6,311 nt of DNA from Verrucomicrobiota bacterium (GTDB taxonomy: Bacteria; Verrucomicrobiota; Verrucomicrobiia; Chthoniobacterales; UBA10450), in NCBI GenBank assembly GCA_003217965.1, contig QHNB01000236.1:1-6311 (forward strand). Direction: 5' to 3'. Shown one piece after another: positions 5,615-6,311 of the stretch; position 1 is the stretch's first letter, and the number at the start of each line of letters is the position of its first letter. Position numbers and translations under genes: made by a program. A model generated the notes under the pieces. The model searched no databases, was not told the origin of the DNA, and saw nothing but the letters and a program-made list of their open reading frames with translations.

Positions 5615-5872
5615 AATGCGCAAGGAATGAACGCCGCGCGCCGGCTCAGTCGAGAATTGAAGAATCGACGGCAGACTGGTCGAAAGCGGAGTGGTGGTAA
5701 AACGTGAGCCAAGCATCGCGAAGAAAAAGGAACGGTGAATGTGGGAAGCGCGCACGCGCTTGTCAAACGATTTTTCGCAGGCGAATCGGCATTTCGCCGA
5801 GACTCCTATCGAACGTCTTTGACACAACTGGCGATACGATAAATACCGCCGTGCATATTCCTGTCCAATTTC
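5615..5872. other. Intergenic leader between the surface-protein gene and rpoZ
   Basis: This 258-bp stretch separates the stop of the upstream - strand gene from the rpoZ start. It lacks the TGTAGC hairpin family seen in the other spacers. Short frames are open on both strands (for example 5704-5898 on the + strand), but none has recognisable content. The only regulatory candidate is the TTGACA-plus-dyad at 5738-5766. Confidence 0.6.
5738..5766 (-). promoter_or_regulatory. Candidate rpoZ-smpB promoter with dyad in the spacer
   Basis: On the - strand a perfect TTGACA (5766-5761) is followed after 17 bases by CACATT (5743-5738), a weak -10 with three of six consensus bases. The spacer holds the perfect dyad AAGCGCG-TG-CGCGCTT (5746-5761), which could be a repressor site or a chance GC palindrome. 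Transcription from here would give an untranslated leader of about 115 nt before rpoZ. The call rests on the -35 match and spacing only. Confidence 0.35.
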
Positions 5873-6311
5873 TTAACGGTTGTCTTCGAACCAACTGACA
5901 ATCTTGTAATTGGTAACGGGTCCGCCGATACCGAGGGCTTCGTCATAGTGAAGGTTTGTTACACCGTTCATAACGACCGTCTTGCCGACGATGGAGCCGA
6001 ATACGTGTCCACTGGATCCGCTCCCGTTCACCGTTACATTCGCATCGGGTGCGTAGACAGCAGCAGTTAGCTGGGCGTTTCCGCCCAGACTCACGGTTTG
6101 AGTAACATTGTCAGGCGGCTTAATTCCATAGAGCTGAAGGTCGCCAGGTTGATTGTTCGAATTCACAATTCCATTGCCAGCAACACTAAAATCGCCTGCG
6201 AAATAAATCTTAGCCTTCACTGCAGGAGATAACGTAATTTGTGAGTTGCCCCCGACTGACACGCTTCCGGTCACGTAGATCTCCATGTAACCACCGCTGG
6301 CATCGCCGAGT
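5873..6311 (-). CDS. DUF7305-like pilus/surface-associated protein, C-terminal part (5' end outside window)
   Basis: The frame stays open to the right edge (upstream codons read LGDASGGYMEIYV), so the methionine at 6286 is internal and the gene is truncated by the window. The 145 visible residues, counted from the right edge, are rich in Gly, Asn, Val and Ser. They form short beta-strand repeats such as YVTGSVSVGGNSQI and YFAGDFSVAGNGIV. Later come LGGNAQLTAAVYAPDANVTVNGSGSSGHVFGSIVGKTVVMNG and a terminal NLHYDEALG. The order 'G-N-A-x-x-x-A-x-Y-A-P-x-A-x-V', 'GSIVGK' and 'HYDE' is characteristic of the C-terminal domain found after PilX-type pilus assembly proteins and in related secreted beta-helical proteins. 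It is probably exported. The function is not established. There is no terminator-like hairpin directly after the TAA stop. Confidence 0.78.
   Translation of the reverse strand, partial: LGDASGGYMEIYVTGSVSVGGNSQITLSPAVKAKIYFAGDFSVAGNGIVNSNNQPGDLQLYGIKPPDNVTQTVSLGGNAQLTAAVYAPDANVTVNGSGSSGHVFGSIVGKTVVMNGVTNLHYDEALGIGGPVTNYKIVSWFEDNR

Noticed and set aside
5615..5827. N-terminal extension of rpoZ
   Set aside because: The frame is open but its residues do not resemble omega, and the candidate promoter would lie inside it.
5704..5898. 64-codon + strand open frame in the rpoZ leader
   Set aside because: No recognisable content, overlaps the end of the surface-protein gene on the other strand, and no ribosome binding site.

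Overview
The window looks like chromosomal DNA from a GC-rich Gram-negative bacterium. It is most likely a soil-type member of the Verrucomicrobiota (Spartobacteria/Chthoniobacterales-like). This rests on inference from three things: the housekeeping protein sequences, the near-absence of Shine-Dalgarno sequences, and two intergenic clusters of short hairpin repeats headed by TGTAGC. I could not run a taxonomic search.

Left part, + strand. The window opens inside the C-terminal half of an ArnT/PMT-type membrane glycosyltransferase (1-768). RuvA follows (811-1332) and appears to lack its second helix-hairpin-helix. A 459-bp spacer (1333-1791) packed with hairpin repeats comes next, including a 65-bp near-perfect inverted repeat. 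It leads into a conserved protein of unknown function with ATP-grasp-like C-terminal features (1792-3108).

Right part, - strand. Read in the direction of transcription, the genes are: the C-terminal end of a pilus-associated/DUF7305-like surface protein (6311-5873, cut by the window edge); rpoZ, the RNA polymerase omega subunit (5614-5399); smpB, the trans-translation factor (5376-4915); a 243-bp repeat-rich spacer; a membrane-anchored short-chain dehydrogenase (4671-3646); and thpR, an RNA 2',3'-cyclic phosphodiesterase (3649-3101). The last two overlap by ATGA and are probably translationally coupled. rpoZ and smpB are 22 bp apart and probably form one transcription unit. The + and - blocks converge at 3101-3108, where the final codons of the ATP-grasp-like gene and thpR overlap by 8 bp.

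Most of the window is ordinary housekeeping content (recombination, transcription, ribosome rescue, RNA processing). The points worth a second look are the shortened RuvA, the TGTAGC-headed hairpin family with its composite architecture, and the uncharacterised ATP-grasp-like protein. I see no mobile element, CRISPR array, tRNA or rRNA, and no convincing new multi-gene system.
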